From assembly GCA_045864775.1 (NCBI GenBank), contig BTVR01000002.1, positions 1-64,000 of the forward strand: 64,000 bases of DNA, in the 5' to 3' direction. Origin of the DNA: Macondimonas sp045864775 (GTDB lineage: Bacteria; Pseudomonadota; Gammaproteobacteria; UBA5335). Below are positions 25,355 to 35,926 of the stretch, in pieces. Both the position numbers and the translations under genes were made by a program. Each line of letters starts with the position of its first letter. Positions within the stretch are counted from its first letter, which is position 1. Under the pieces are notes generated by a model. It was given only the letters and a program-made list of their open reading frames with translations, did no database searches and was not told the DNA's origin.

Positions 25355-26113
25355 ATGAAGCTGCGCACCGTGCTGCTCGATCTGGGCGGTGTCTTCTATC
25401 AGGGCGATCACCTCATTCCAGGCGCGCTCGACGCGCTGGCCCGGCTGCGCGCGAGCGGTCTGGCGCTGCGCTTCGTCACCAATACGACGCGTCAGAGCCG
25501 CGCCGAGCTGCTGCGCGAACTTGCCGGACGCGGCATCGCCATCGCCGAACACGAACTGTTTACGCCGGCGGTGGCGACCCATGACCTGCTGCGCGCGCGG
25601 GCGCTGCGGCCGCTGCTGCTGATCCACCCCGGTCTTGCGCCGGATTTTGCCGGCCTCGACACCACCGAACCCAACGCCGTGGTGGTAGGCGATGCCGGCG
25701 ATCACTTCCGCTACGCCGACTTGAACCGGGCCTTTCGGTTGATCCACGCCGGCGCGCCCCTCTTGGCGCTCGGCCGAAATCGGTACTTTCAGGACCAAGG
25801 CGGCCTGTCGCTGGACGCCGGCCCCTTCGTCGCCGCACTCGAATACGCCGCCGGGGTGGAGGCCGAACTGCTCGGCAAACCGGCGCCAGCGCTGTTTGCC
25901 TCGGCGCTTGATTCCGACGCCTGCCCGCCGGCCGCGGCCGCGATGATCGGCGACGACGTGGAATCCGATGCCAACGGCGCCCTCGCCGCCGGGCTGCGCG
26001 GCGTCCTGGTCAAGACCGGCAAGTACCGGCCCGGTGACGAGGCGCGGCTGGCTCCGGGCGGCGTGGTGGCGGACGACATCGCCGCGGCGGTGGATCTGCT
26101 GGGCATTGCCTGA
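25355..26113 (+). CDS. HAD-superfamily hydrolase, LHPP/NagD-like
   Basis: 252 residues of the HAD-IIA type. Motif I is LLDLGGVFYQGD; motif II is FVTNTTRQSR; motif III/IV is LLGKPAPALF and MIGDDVESD. The second Asp of the classical DxD motif is Gly here; the related LHPP phosphatases carry Ser, so it fits that branch. Likely a phosphatase of uncertain substrate. A 200-base gap separates it from the CoA-binding gene. Confidence 0.8.
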   Translation: MKLRTVLLDLGGVFYQGDHLIPGALDALARLRASGLALRFVTNTTRQSRAELLRELAGRGIAIAEHELFTPAVATHDLLRARALRPLLLIHPGLAPDFAGLDTTEPNAVVVGDAGDHFRYADLNRAFRLIHAGAPLLALGRNRYFQDQGGLSLDAGPFVAALEYAAGVEAELLGKPAPALFASALDSDACPPAAAAMIGDDVESDANGALAAGLRGVLVKTGKYRPGDEARLAPGGVVADDIAAAVDLLGIA

Positions 26114-26669
26114 AGCGGGCGCGTCGAACTTCTCGCCGATGGGGAAACTCGGGTCGTGATGTCCTGGGCGCCGCCACCGCGAAGCAGGGTGAAGCCATCG
26201 CGAGGCGGACACCGGTCTTCACGATCGACGAAGGAACAGTTTGTGAGGGTGACTCCCCAACGGGTCGGCTTTGGCCTCGAAACCGTTTGGAGCGGTGGTC
26301 GTCGAACTCGCGGCCCAACGCCATGACAAGATCATTTCCGCGCTGGACCTGCCGAACGCGGGATTTTTTAGACGAAGCGCCGCTGGGAACCATTGCCGCG
26401 TAAACCGACCTGACCGGTGCCTGCTTGCGACGCATCAACATCAGCACCGGCTGGGTTATAGGGTGCTCGCGGAGGAAAGAACCGTCAAAGTGCTGCGGCT
26501 CCGGATCCACGACGAGGGACGGGCGGCGACGCCCTGCCGGATCCCCCTAGACGTCGGATCGCTGAGGGATCGCGTTTCACATTCCAGTCGGCGCGGATCC
26601 GCTGGCCTTCGGCATGACCTGCTTGACTCGATGAGGGATGCCTCGTGCGCGTCGTCTGTTGGTGCTCGA
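26114..26669 (+). other. Gene-poor 556-base stretch with gene remnants
   Basis: No intact gene is supported. The only recognisable content is a decayed toxin-like stretch at about 26387-26515. Longer open frames on both strands here run into neighbouring genes and have no protein-like character. The region looks like a decayed accessory insertion. Confidence 0.5.
26387..26515 (+). pseudogene. Decayed YoeB/Txe-type toxin remnant
   Basis: Three adjacent frames together resemble the C-terminal half of a YoeB/Txe mRNA interferase, which normally reads PEPLK, then LSGxWSRRIN, then HRLVYRV and an H-Y end. Here EPL is at 26387-26395, DLTGACLRRIN at 26407-26439 in a second frame, and QHRLGYRVLAEERTVKVLRL from about 26442 in a third. 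Two frameshifts and an internal stop mean it cannot be functional. No antitoxin partner is visible upstream. The match is by eye only. Confidence 0.4.
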
Positions 26670-27257
26670 TCAATAAGCTGCCACGGGGGACATGAGCGCC
26701 GCCGCCAGGGCTGCGCTCATGTCTCGCTCGAGCGAGCGGACGCCCTTGACGACGAATTTGCCGCCGTTGCGCCATTGGGTGCGCGCATCCGCCAGCGGCG
26801 CGGTGGCGGCAGGATCGAGGACGCGCACCTCGATCACCACCTCGGTGCCACCCTCGACGCCCATCGGCAGGCCGATCAGGAGCCGCGGCCCCAATTCCCG
26901 CACCACGATCAGCACAACCCGCTCGGGCGGCGGGTTCAAGGCGGCAGCTTCGCGCCGCAAAACCACATCGGAAGGCACGCCCGCGCCGGCCGGCAGACGC
27001 TCGAGCGCTGTCAGGGTCAGGCAGGGATGCCGGGCGACGAAATCCTCGATGCCGCGCTGCGCCAGCGCTTCGCGTGCCGCCGGCTCCTTCTGGTCGGGGC
27101 GCCACCGCGGCATCCAGTAGATCGCCACCGGCAGCCGCGACTCGGCCGATGCGCACAAAGGACGCCCGAGCGGCGTGCCCGAGGTCTCGACCGTCGTCGA
27201 AGCGCAGCCCGCGAGCAGCGCCGTGAGCGCTAGGGTAAAAATGACTGATTCTTTCAT
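26670..27257 (-). CDS. Putative lipoprotein of unknown function
   Basis: 195 residues starting behind AGGAG. A short signal ends in the lipobox LLAGC with Cys18. The mature part has YWMPRWRPDQKEP, DVVLRREAAALNPPPERVVLIVVRELGPRL and VKGVRSLERDMSAALAAAL. Its layout (periplasmic lipoprotein with a single alpha/beta domain) cannot be tied to a family with confidence. It is flanked by remnants and the low-GC gene, so it may be accessory. Confidence 0.65.
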   Translation of the reverse strand: MKESVIFTLALTALLAGCASTTVETSGTPLGRPLCASAESRLPVAIYWMPRWRPDQKEPAAREALAQRGIEDFVARHPCLTLTALERLPAGAGVPSDVVLRREAAALNPPPERVVLIVVRELGPRLLIGLPMGVEGGTEVVIEVRVLDPAATAPLADARTQWRNGGKFVVKGVRSLERDMSAALAAALMSPVAAY

Positions 27258-27379
27258 TAGGCTCCTTTTGGAAGCGCCGAGGGCAGCCCCGACACTCGAG
27301 GAGTAAGCTACATGTTTCGGAGCGCCCTGTAATTGAACAATGCAATGTGGATATCGCCGGCGTTTTATGTGGAGTGATA

Positions 27380-28396
27380 ATGCGTGTAATAAAGTACAAG
27401 CAAACCCCTAACGGAAAAGTTTTGGATTTGCCAGAAGGTGAGACACTGCCTCAAGTTGATCAGCAAAAAGTCTTCGGGATTCATTCTACTGAAAACGAAT
27501 GCATCATATTTGAAAGTGAGGAAGAGATTCCCGAGCACTTACGTCAACATCCGCAGCTTCATGTGCTTCGTGACCTGCCGGATGACATGGTGCTGTGGCG
27601 CTATATGGATTTTCCGCGTCTTTATTCTCTCATTACAAAGAGATCCTTATTCTTTACGCCGGCATGTGTGCTTCGGGAAATGGATCCATACGAGTTCCGC
27701 ATCCCCGCGCAGCAATTAGTTTCTTGGAGAAAGTATTGTAGTACAGTAAGAGGGGATGATTTTGTGAATGACCAGCTAGGCATCGAGAAAGATGCTAAGT
27801 TTGATAGGATACTCGAAGATAGATACATTTACAGCGAGGGAATATCATGCTGGCATATCAATAACAGCGAGAATAATGCCCTATGGTCTATATATGTACC
27901 GAACGGCGGCGTAGCCATTAAGACCACGCTGGGCAGAATAAAATCTTCTCTGGATTATAAAGGACGGCTGCTGTATGCAGATCTAGTAGAGTATATCGAT
28001 TATTATTCTGAAGATTACAAGACGCACCCTAATGCTGAAGGTTTTGAGCAGACATTTCACAAGGCAAAATTTTTCGATTATGAAAGGGAGTTTAGAATTG
28101 TATTGAATTTCAATCAAGATCTAAGGCAGTTTGGCTATGGAAACGGTGAATTAATGGGGACCCGTTTAGGTCTAGGAGAAACGGAAATAAGGGAAGATAT
28201 GAGAGCAAGAGGAGGGGCTTTTTTAAATGAAAACGCCTTCGTTCCGGCCAATGTGTATGACCTCATAGAGGAAGTTGTTGTTGGCCCAAAATTGGGCGAT
28301 TGGTACTATAATTTGGTCGTCGACTTGGTAAGGCCTGTTATCTCGGAAGAGGCGCCAATCAAGGTTTCGTCAATTGGTCACTGGCATCACATGTAG
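27380..28396 (+). CDS. Low-GC DUF2971-like protein
   Basis: 338 residues from the ATG at 27380, chosen because GGAG lies 5 bases upstream; a start at 27347 is possible. The centre resembles DUF2971: LWRYMDFPRLYSLITKRSLFFT, DPYEF, SCWHINNSENNALWSIY, GVAIKTTLGRI and FFDYEREFRIVL. Base composition is clearly AT-richer than every other gene here and codon use favours A/T third positions, a sign of recent transfer. DUF2971 genes are common in accessory and defence regions, but the biochemical role is unknown. Its end abuts the broken vapC. Confidence 0.75.
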   Translation: MRVIKYKQTPNGKVLDLPEGETLPQVDQQKVFGIHSTENECIIFESEEEIPEHLRQHPQLHVLRDLPDDMVLWRYMDFPRLYSLITKRSLFFTPACVLREMDPYEFRIPAQQLVSWRKYCSTVRGDDFVNDQLGIEKDAKFDRILEDRYIYSEGISCWHINNSENNALWSIYVPNGGVAIKTTLGRIKSSLDYKGRLLYADLVEYIDYYSEDYKTHPNAEGFEQTFHKAKFFDYEREFRIVLNFNQDLRQFGYGNGELMGTRLGLGETEIREDMRARGGAFLNENAFVPANVYDLIEEVVVGPKLGDWYYNLVVDLVRPVISEEAPIKVSSIGHWHHM

Positions 28397-28556
28397 TTAT
28401 TTTATTTCAATAAGTTGCATATTGGATCGAATAAATAGCCCGTTGTAAATAAGCGTTTCCCAATCCGCGGAAGCCAAGAGCTTGTGTCTGGCTTTGCTCC
28501 GCACCGACTGGTTTCCGGTCAGCACCGCATTATATTTTGGTATCAAGCGCGATCAC
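28397..28556 (-). pseudogene. vapC: Truncated and frameshifted vapC (PIN toxin)
   Basis: The GTG at 28556 overlaps the vapB stop in the usual GTGA way and opens with VIALDTK, the PIN-domain start with its first catalytic Asp. The frame stops after 8 codons (28530-28532). Skipping one base restores vapC-like sequence, NAVLTGNQSVRSKARHK and LLASADWETLI, down to about 28450. There homology ends and AT-rich DNA begins. More than half of the toxin is missing, so it is inactive. Confidence 0.65.
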
Positions 28557-28807
28557 GCCCCTTCCCGCGGAGCGTAGGCATCCAGAGCCGCCTCGATTTC
28601 ATCATCAGTTCGGGTGCGCACCTTGTCCTTGAACATGCCCGCAACATCGGCGAGATCCGCCGGCGCAAAGGGGGCCTTGGGTTTCAGCAGCAGCCCATCC
28701 CCGGTGTCGATCACCATCAGTTCGAGACCGGCCTCCCAGTGATGCATGCTGCGCAGAGCCTTGGGGATGATCACCTGACCTTTGCTAGAGAGTTTGGTGG
28801 TTTCCAT
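28553..28807 (-). CDS. vapB: AbrB/VapB-type antitoxin
   Basis: 84 residues. The N-terminal SpoVT/AbrB swapped-hairpin domain reads METTKLSSKGQVIIPKALR; the C-terminal half (ADLADVAGMFKDK, then TDDEIEAALDAYA) is the toxin-neutralising tail typical of VapB paired with PIN toxins. I chose the ATG at 28807 with GGAT 7 bases upstream; ATG 28816 is an alternative. The toxin gene it overlaps is broken, so the antitoxin is now an orphan. Confidence 0.85.
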   Translation of the reverse strand: METTKLSSKGQVIIPKALRSMHHWEAGLELMVIDTGDGLLLKPKAPFAPADLADVAGMFKDKVRTRTDDEIEAALDAYAPREGA

Positions 28808-29082
28808 GAAGGCCATCCGCAAAAGTAAGGTCTGAGTAAAACTAGGACGCGGGGCCGGGCCTGTCAAACCGAGCAGGTGGCCCCGACGGAGCGCGGTTTG
28901 AGGCGCCACTTAAGGCAGCCGTCGAGTCGCTCCACTCCGCTTGAGTCCCGCCGGCCAAACAGTCTGTTGCTTCGGTGGACCCACAACAGATCAGGGGTTG
29001 GGAGCGCAGTGCAAGGGCATTTCGAGGCTCGCCGCCCGCGGGCAGATGTGCGCACGCGCGTTCGGGCGCCTGTTCGCCAGCA

Positions 29083-30785
<1,703 letters not shown>

Positions 30786-30789
<4 letters not shown>

Positions 30790-31103
30790 GGCTGACCTCC
30801 CAGATCCCCCATCACCTCGCCGCGAAAGCCCCACACGGCGCGTGCGCCGACGTAGGCCACCAGGCTCACCTCGCGGCTCTGGCCGGGCTCGAAGCGCACC
30901 GCGGTACCAGCGGGGATGTCGAGCCGCATGCCGCGCGCGGCGGCGCGGTCAAAACGCAGCGCCGGGTTGGTCTCGGCGAAGTGGTAGTGCGAGCCGACCT
31001 GGATCGGCCTATCGCCGGTGTTGGCGACGGCGAGCGTGACGGTCGGCCGGCCGGCGTTGAGTTCGAGGTCGCCGGGGGCGGTGTCGATTTCTCCGGGGAT
31101 CAT
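30786..31103 (-). CDS. ureB: Urease subunit beta
   Basis: 105-residue structural subunit. From the ATG at 31103, behind GAGGAG, it starts MIPGEIDTAPGDLELN and continues with the typical VANTGDRPIQVGSHYHF and ETNPALRFDR. The frame is open upstream but without urease homology. ureA should precede it in the normal order, yet the 122 bases to cfa contain no gamma-subunit sequence. Confidence 0.95.
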
Positions 31104-31225
31104 GGGCGCTCCTCGCCGCCGCGCGGCTTTGCTCTGGCTTGCTGCACAGCGCCCGGCTCTCGCCTGCGCGCTAGGCAGATGCAAGCAGACTCTATGCCAT
31201 GGCTGGCGGCGGGGAAACCCCGTAC

Positions 31226-32452
31226 TCAGGCGCGCAGCGATCGTTCCGCCGGCCGGCGGGATGGCTCCGCATAAAGATAGTCGCGGGTGAGCGGCACGGC
31301 ATCGCACCGGTGGGCGAGCTGGATCTGGAACACCATCAGGCGCCCATGACGGAACCCCATCTCGGCGCCGGCGAGATAGAACTCCCACATGCGGCAGAAC
31401 CGCTCGTCGTACAGCGCCCGCACGCGTTCGCGCTGCGCCTGGAAGCGCTCGTACCAGTGCCGCAGCGTCTCGGCGTAGTGCAGGCGCAGGATTTCGATGT
31501 CGGTCGCCCACAGGCCGCTGCGCTCCACCGCCGCGAGCACCTCGGACAGCGCCGGGCAGTAGCCGCCGGGAAAGATGTACTTGCGGGTCCAGGCATTGGT
31601 GTCGCCGGGCGGGTCGGCGCGGCCGATGGCGTGGATCAGCGCCACGCCGTCGGGCGCGAGGCGCTCGCCCAGCGTGCGGAAAAACTGCGAGTAATGCGTC
31701 ACGCCCACATGCTCGAACATGCCCACCGAGACGATGCGGTCGTAGACGCCGGTTTCCTTGCGGTAGTCGCGCTCGACAAAATGCACCCGGCCGGCAAGCC
31801 CGGCGGCGTCTGCACGGGCGCGCGCCACCTTGAGCTGCTCGGTCGACAGCGTGAGACCGGTCACCACCACCCCATCGTGGCGGGCGAGATCGAGCGCCAG
31901 CCCGCCCCAGCCGCTGCCGATGTCCAGCACCTGCAGCCCCGGGCGCAACAGCAGCTTGGCGGCGATGTGGCGTTTCTTCAGCGCCTGGGCCTCCTCCAGG
32001 GTTTCGTCGCCCTTCGGGAAATAGGCGCAGGAATACTGCCGGTCACGATCCAGAAAGAGCGCGTAGAGCGCATCGGACAGGTCGTAGTGGTGCGCCACGT
32101 TGCGCTGCGCCCGAGTGACCGGGTTGAACTGGTGCAGCCAGCGCAGCGGCCGGGTGGCCGCAGTCAGCACGCGTTGCAGGCGCAGGCGGCCGATGGCCTC
32201 GGCGCAGTCGCTTGCCAGCGCCAGGAAATCGCGCAGGCTGCCCTGCTCGATGGTGAGCCGGCCGTCCATGTAGGCCTCGCCCGCGGCCAGCGCGGGCCGC
32301 AGCAGGAGCTGGCGCGCCAGGGCGGCATCATGAAGCTGGATGGCCACTTCCGGACTGCCGCCCGGTCCGATGGATCGGGCGCGGCCATGGGGATCGATGA
32401 GGGTGAGGCGCCCATGGGTGAGCGCGGGTTCGAGGATGCGGGACAGCAGCAT
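31226..32452 (-). CDS. cfa: Cyclopropane-fatty-acyl-phospholipid synthase family protein
   Basis: SAM-dependent enzyme that methylenates unsaturated acyl chains of membrane phospholipids. It has 408 residues with an N-terminal sterol-carrier-like region, FNPVTRAQRNVAHHYDLSD, the SAM-binding DIGSGWGGLALDLARH, VSVGMFEHVG, KYIFPGGYCPALSEV and HYAETLRHWYERF. It precedes ureB by about 120 bases on the same strand, but the functions are unrelated. Confidence 0.93.
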   Translation of the reverse strand: MLLSRILEPALTHGRLTLIDPHGRARSIGPGGSPEVAIQLHDAALARQLLLRPALAAGEAYMDGRLTIEQGSLRDFLALASDCAEAIGRLRLQRVLTAATRPLRWLHQFNPVTRAQRNVAHHYDLSDALYALFLDRDRQYSCAYFPKGDETLEEAQALKKRHIAAKLLLRPGLQVLDIGSGWGGLALDLARHDGVVVTGLTLSTEQLKVARARADAAGLAGRVHFVERDYRKETGVYDRIVSVGMFEHVGVTHYSQFFRTLGERLAPDGVALIHAIGRADPPGDTNAWTRKYIFPGGYCPALSEVLAAVERSGLWATDIEILRLHYAETLRHWYERFQAQRERVRALYDERFCRMWEFYLAGAEMGFRHGRLMVFQIQLAHRCDAVPLTRDYLYAEPSRRPAERSLRA

Positions 32453-32620
32453 GGGGCACCTCCCGGGCGGATGGAGATGCGGCGCGGGGCCGCATCAGCG
32501 GGGTCGCCGGTCTGCCTGACGTCATGGCGGCCTTCCTGGCCGAACGACCGTCGATGGATGTCCACTTGCAGAATCAAGTCTGGACGATTCTACGCCCGCG
32601 AGATGTCAATGGAACGACGG

Positions 32621-33982
32621 TCAGCTCGCCTGCGCCTCGGCGCCGCCGCCGAGCGCCCGATAGAGCGCGACGGCCGCGCCGAACTGGTCGAGGCGCGCGG
32701 TGACGGCGGCGTCTTCGGCGGCGATCAGGCTGCGCTGGGCTTCGAGCAGGACCGCGTAGTCCACGGCCCCGGCATCGAAGCGGGCGCGCGCGATCTCGAA
32801 GGTCGTGCGCGCGGCGGCGGCCGCCTGATCCAGCGCGGCGCTGCGCAGCGCGCTTTGGCGCTGGGCGTCCAGGGCGTCGCTGACCTCGCGGTAGGCGGCC
32901 AGCACGGCCTGGCGATACACGGCGATGAGTTCAGCGCGGCGCGCCTCGGTGCGGGCCACCTCGCCGCGCAGCGCGCCGCCGCGGAACAGGGGCGCGAGCG
33001 CATTCGCCGAAAGCGTGGTCAGGGTGGCCGCCGGGCTGCGTGTCCAGGCGCGGTCCCAGCCGATGCTGAGGCTGGGATACAGCGCCGCGCGGGCCGCACC
33101 GATGTCGGCGCCCGCGGCGATCAACTCGGCCTCGGCGCGGGCCAGATCCGGCCGGCGGCTGAGCAGCGCGGCGGGAACGGCGGGGCGCACCTCGGGCAGC
33201 GTCAGGGCGGACCAGACGATGGGCTGCGGCGCAAAGTCGGGCGTGGCCGCGCCGGTGAGCAGCGCGAGTTGATTGCGGGTCGTCGATGCGGTCTGCTCCA
33301 GCGCCGCGAGCGCGGCCTCGGCGTTGGCCACGACGGTACGCTGCTGGTCGCGTTCCAGCGCCGAAACGCGGCCGGCGGCGAATTGCGCCTCGAGCAGCGC
33401 CAGCACCTTGCGCGTGGCCTCGAGGCTGGCCTGCGCGAGGCGGATGCGTTCGCCGGTCGCCGCCAGCTCCAGCCCCGCCTGCGCGACGTCGGCGCTGGTC
33501 GCGAGGCGCAGGGCCGACCAATCGTAACGGCTTGCCTCGAGGCGGCTCCGGGCCGCCGCCCGGTTGGCCGCCACCCGGCCGAAGAGGTCGATTTCATAGG
33601 CGGCGCTGAGCTGGGCCGTGGTGCGGGTGCCGCTTTGAGTGCCGCCGGAGAAGGCAGCGTTGCCGCTGCGATCCGAGTCCGTCACGCCCAGGGAAGCGTC
33701 GAGCGTGGGCCAGACCGCGGCGCCCGCGATGGCGGCGACGGCGCGCGCCTGTGCGATGCGGGCCACCGCCGCAGCCAGGTCCTGATTGGCGGCCAGGGCC
33801 TGCGCGACCCAGCCGTCGAGCGCCGGGCTGCCGAAGCCCGTCCACCAGGCGGTAGGCGTCTCGGCGGCGTCCGCCTCGGTCTGCGGCCAATGGGTGGGCG
33901 CGGGCACGGACGGACGCTGGTAGGCCGGGATCAGGCTGCAGCCGGTCAGCGCGAGCGCGGCGAGTGGCAGAAGGGTCCGCAT
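32621..33982 (-). CDS. Outer membrane efflux lipoprotein (NodT/TolC family)
   Basis: 453-residue trimeric outer-membrane channel. The lipobox LALTGC gives Cys15. Two OEP repeats follow, with YEIDLFGRVAANRAAA, SRRPDLARAEAELIAAGADIGAARAALYPSLS and FRGGALRGEVARTEA. It is the last gene of the macA-macB-channel operon, 3 bases after the macB stop, and completes a tripartite exporter. Confidence 0.93.
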   Translation of the reverse strand: MRTLLPLAALALTGCSLIPAYQRPSVPAPTHWPQTEADAAETPTAWWTGFGSPALDGWVAQALAANQDLAAAVARIAQARAVAAIAGAAVWPTLDASLGVTDSDRSGNAAFSGGTQSGTRTTAQLSAAYEIDLFGRVAANRAAARSRLEASRYDWSALRLATSADVAQAGLELAATGERIRLAQASLEATRKVLALLEAQFAAGRVSALERDQQRTVVANAEAALAALEQTASTTRNQLALLTGAATPDFAPQPIVWSALTLPEVRPAVPAALLSRRPDLARAEAELIAAGADIGAARAALYPSLSIGWDRAWTRSPAATLTTLSANALAPLFRGGALRGEVARTEARRAELIAVYRQAVLAAYREVSDALDAQRQSALRSAALDQAAAAARTTFEIARARFDAGAVDYAVLLEAQRSLIAAEDAAVTARLDQFGAAVALYRALGGGAEAQAS

Positions 33983-33985
33983 CGG

Positions 33986-35926
33986 CTACTCCGCCGCCAG
34001 TGCGACGACGGGATCCAGGCGTGCGGCCTTGCGCGCCGGTAGATAGCCGAACAGCAGGCCTGTGCCGACCGCGCTCAGAAAGGCCAGCAAGGCCGGCAGC
34101 GTCGTGAAACGGATGGCGACGCCCGCCGCCTGCAGGCCGAGACCGATGCCGTGTCCGAGCACGAGGCCCACCACGCCGCCCACGGTGCAGACCACGGCGG
34201 CCTCGGTGTTGAACTGCAGCAGGATGTCGCGCATGCGCGCGCCGGTGGCCATGCGAATCCCGATCTCGCGTGTGCGCTCGGTGACGCTGACCAGCATGAT
34301 GTTCATCACACCGATGCCGCCGACCAGCAACGAAATCGCCGCCACCGAGCCCAGCAGCAGCGTGAGCGTGGTCTGGGCGCTGGTGACCGTCGCCAAGATG
34401 GAGGCCATGTTGCGAATGCTGAAATCCTCTGCGCGGTGGCGGGTGATGAGCAAGTCGCGGATCGCCGCCTGCACCGCGTCCACTTGCGACACCTCGGCGA
34501 CCTTGACCGTGATGGCATTCACGTAGGTGCGCCCGAACAGGCGCACCTGGGCGGTGGTGATCGGCACGAAGATCACGTCGTCCTGGTCGTTGCCGAAGCT
34601 GGAGGCGCCTTTTTCGCCCATGAGACCGACGATTTCGAATGGCACGTTCTTGATGAGCACGAAGCGGCCGATCGGGTCCTCCCCGCCGGGGAACAGCAGC
34701 CGCGCCACGGTCTGCCCCAGCACGGCGACGGGCGCGTAGCTGCGCAGATCGCGGCGGGTGAAGAAATTGCCCTTCACCACCGGCCAGTCGCGCAGGGCGG
34801 GCAGATCGGCGCCTACGCCCTGCGCCGTGGTGAGGTAGTCGATGGCGCCCACGCGCGCCGTCTGCCGGCCGCTGCGTTCGGGCACCACCAGAGCCACGCC
34901 GGGCAGCGCGGCGATGGCCTCTGCGTCCTGCGGCGTGAGGGTGACGATGTCGCCGCCGCCACGCACCCCCGGCGCGCCGGGACGCACCACGAGCAGGTTG
35001 GTGCCCATGGCGCTGATCTGCTGCAGCACCTGCTGCTTGCCGCCCTCGCCCACCGCCAGCATGACCACCACCGAGACCACGCCGATGACGATGCCGAGCA
35101 GGGTCAGCGCGGTGCGCAGGACGTTGGTGCGCAAAGAGCGCAGCGCCATTTTCACCGCCTCGCCCAGATCGGGCACCAAGCCCGCGCCGTCCAGCGGATG
35201 GCGTTCCGCGGGCGCGCTCGCGGCGGGGGGCGCCGCCGGGGTTTCGTCCGTCAGGCGGCCGTCGGTGATGTGCACGACGCGCCGGGCTTGTGCCGCCACG
35301 TCGGCGTCGTGGGTGATGAGCACGATGGTGCGGCCTTCGGCGTTGAGCCGGGTCAGCAGCGCCATGACCTCGGCGCTGCTCCGGCTGTCCAGCGCGCCGG
35401 TCGGTTCGTCGGCCAGGATCACCGGCGGATCGTTGACGAGCGCCCGCGCAATCGCCACGCGCTGCTGCTGGCCGCCGGAGAGCTGTCCCGGGCGGTGACC
35501 GGCACGCTCGCCCATACCGAGTCGCTCGAGCAGGGCGCGGGCACGGTCGGCGCGTTCCGTCGCCGGCAGACCGGCGTAGAGTGCGGGCATTTCGACGTTT
35601 TCGAGCGCGCTCGCGCCAGCCAGAAGGTTGTAGCGCTGGAACACGAAGCCGAAGGTCTGCCGCCGCAGGCTGGCGAGTTCGTCCGCCGACAGGCCGGCCA
35701 CCGAGCGGCCGAGGATGCGGTAATCGCCCTCATCGGGCCGATCCAGGCAGCCGATCACGTTCATGAGCGTGCTCTTGCCCGATCCCGACGGTCCCATGAT
35801 GGCGACGAATTCCCCCGGCCAGACCTCGAGCGAGACCTCGTCCAGGGCGCGCACCTCGGTGTCGCCCGCCCGGAAACGGCGGACGACGTCACGCAGTGCG
35901 AGCAACGGCACGCCCGTCACGTTCAA
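33986..35926 (-). CDS. macB: MacB-type ABC transporter (ATPase-permease fusion)
   Basis: 646 residues. The N-terminal ABC domain has Walker A GPSGSGKSTLMN near 44, the signature LSGGQQQRVAIARAL and Walker B VILADEPTGALD. The MacB permease half has a first membrane segment near 270, a periplasmic domain, and three C-terminal segments with GIGVMNIMLVSVTERTREIGIR. It acts as a mechanotransmission pump for macrolides, peptides or lipoprotein-like substrates from the periplasm. It overlaps macA by 4 bases. Confidence 0.95.
   Translation of the reverse strand: MNVTGVPLLALRDVVRRFRAGDTEVRALDEVSLEVWPGEFVAIMGPSGSGKSTLMNVIGCLDRPDEGDYRILGRSVAGLSADELASLRRQTFGFVFQRYNLLAGASALENVEMPALYAGLPATERADRARALLERLGMGERAGHRPGQLSGGQQQRVAIARALVNDPPVILADEPTGALDSRSSAEVMALLTRLNAEGRTIVLITHDADVAAQARRVVHITDGRLTDETPAAPPAASAPAERHPLDGAGLVPDLGEAVKMALRSLRTNVLRTALTLLGIVIGVVSVVVMLAVGEGGKQQVLQQISAMGTNLLVVRPGAPGVRGGGDIVTLTPQDAEAIAALPGVALVVPERSGRQTARVGAIDYLTTAQGVGADLPALRDWPVVKGNFFTRRDLRSYAPVAVLGQTVARLLFPGGEDPIGRFVLIKNVPFEIVGLMGEKGASSFGNDQDDVIFVPITTAQVRLFGRTYVNAITVKVAEVSQVDAVQAAIRDLLITRHRAEDFSIRNMASILATVTSAQTTLTLLLGSVAAISLLVGGIGVMNIMLVSVTERTREIGIRMATGARMRDILLQFNTEAAVVCTVGGVVGLVLGHGIGLGLQAAGVAIRFTTLPALLAFLSAVGTGLLFGYLPARKAARLDPVVALAAE

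Noticed and set aside
26271..27233. 320-residue plus-strand open frame
   Set aside because: Its second half is antisense to the lipoprotein with a clear lipobox and AGGAG site. Only the short toxin-like stretch in its first part is retained, as a remnant.
31210..31222. CGGGG-AAA-CCCCG hairpin after cfa
   Set aside because: The stem is only 5 bp with no U-run, too weak to call a terminator.
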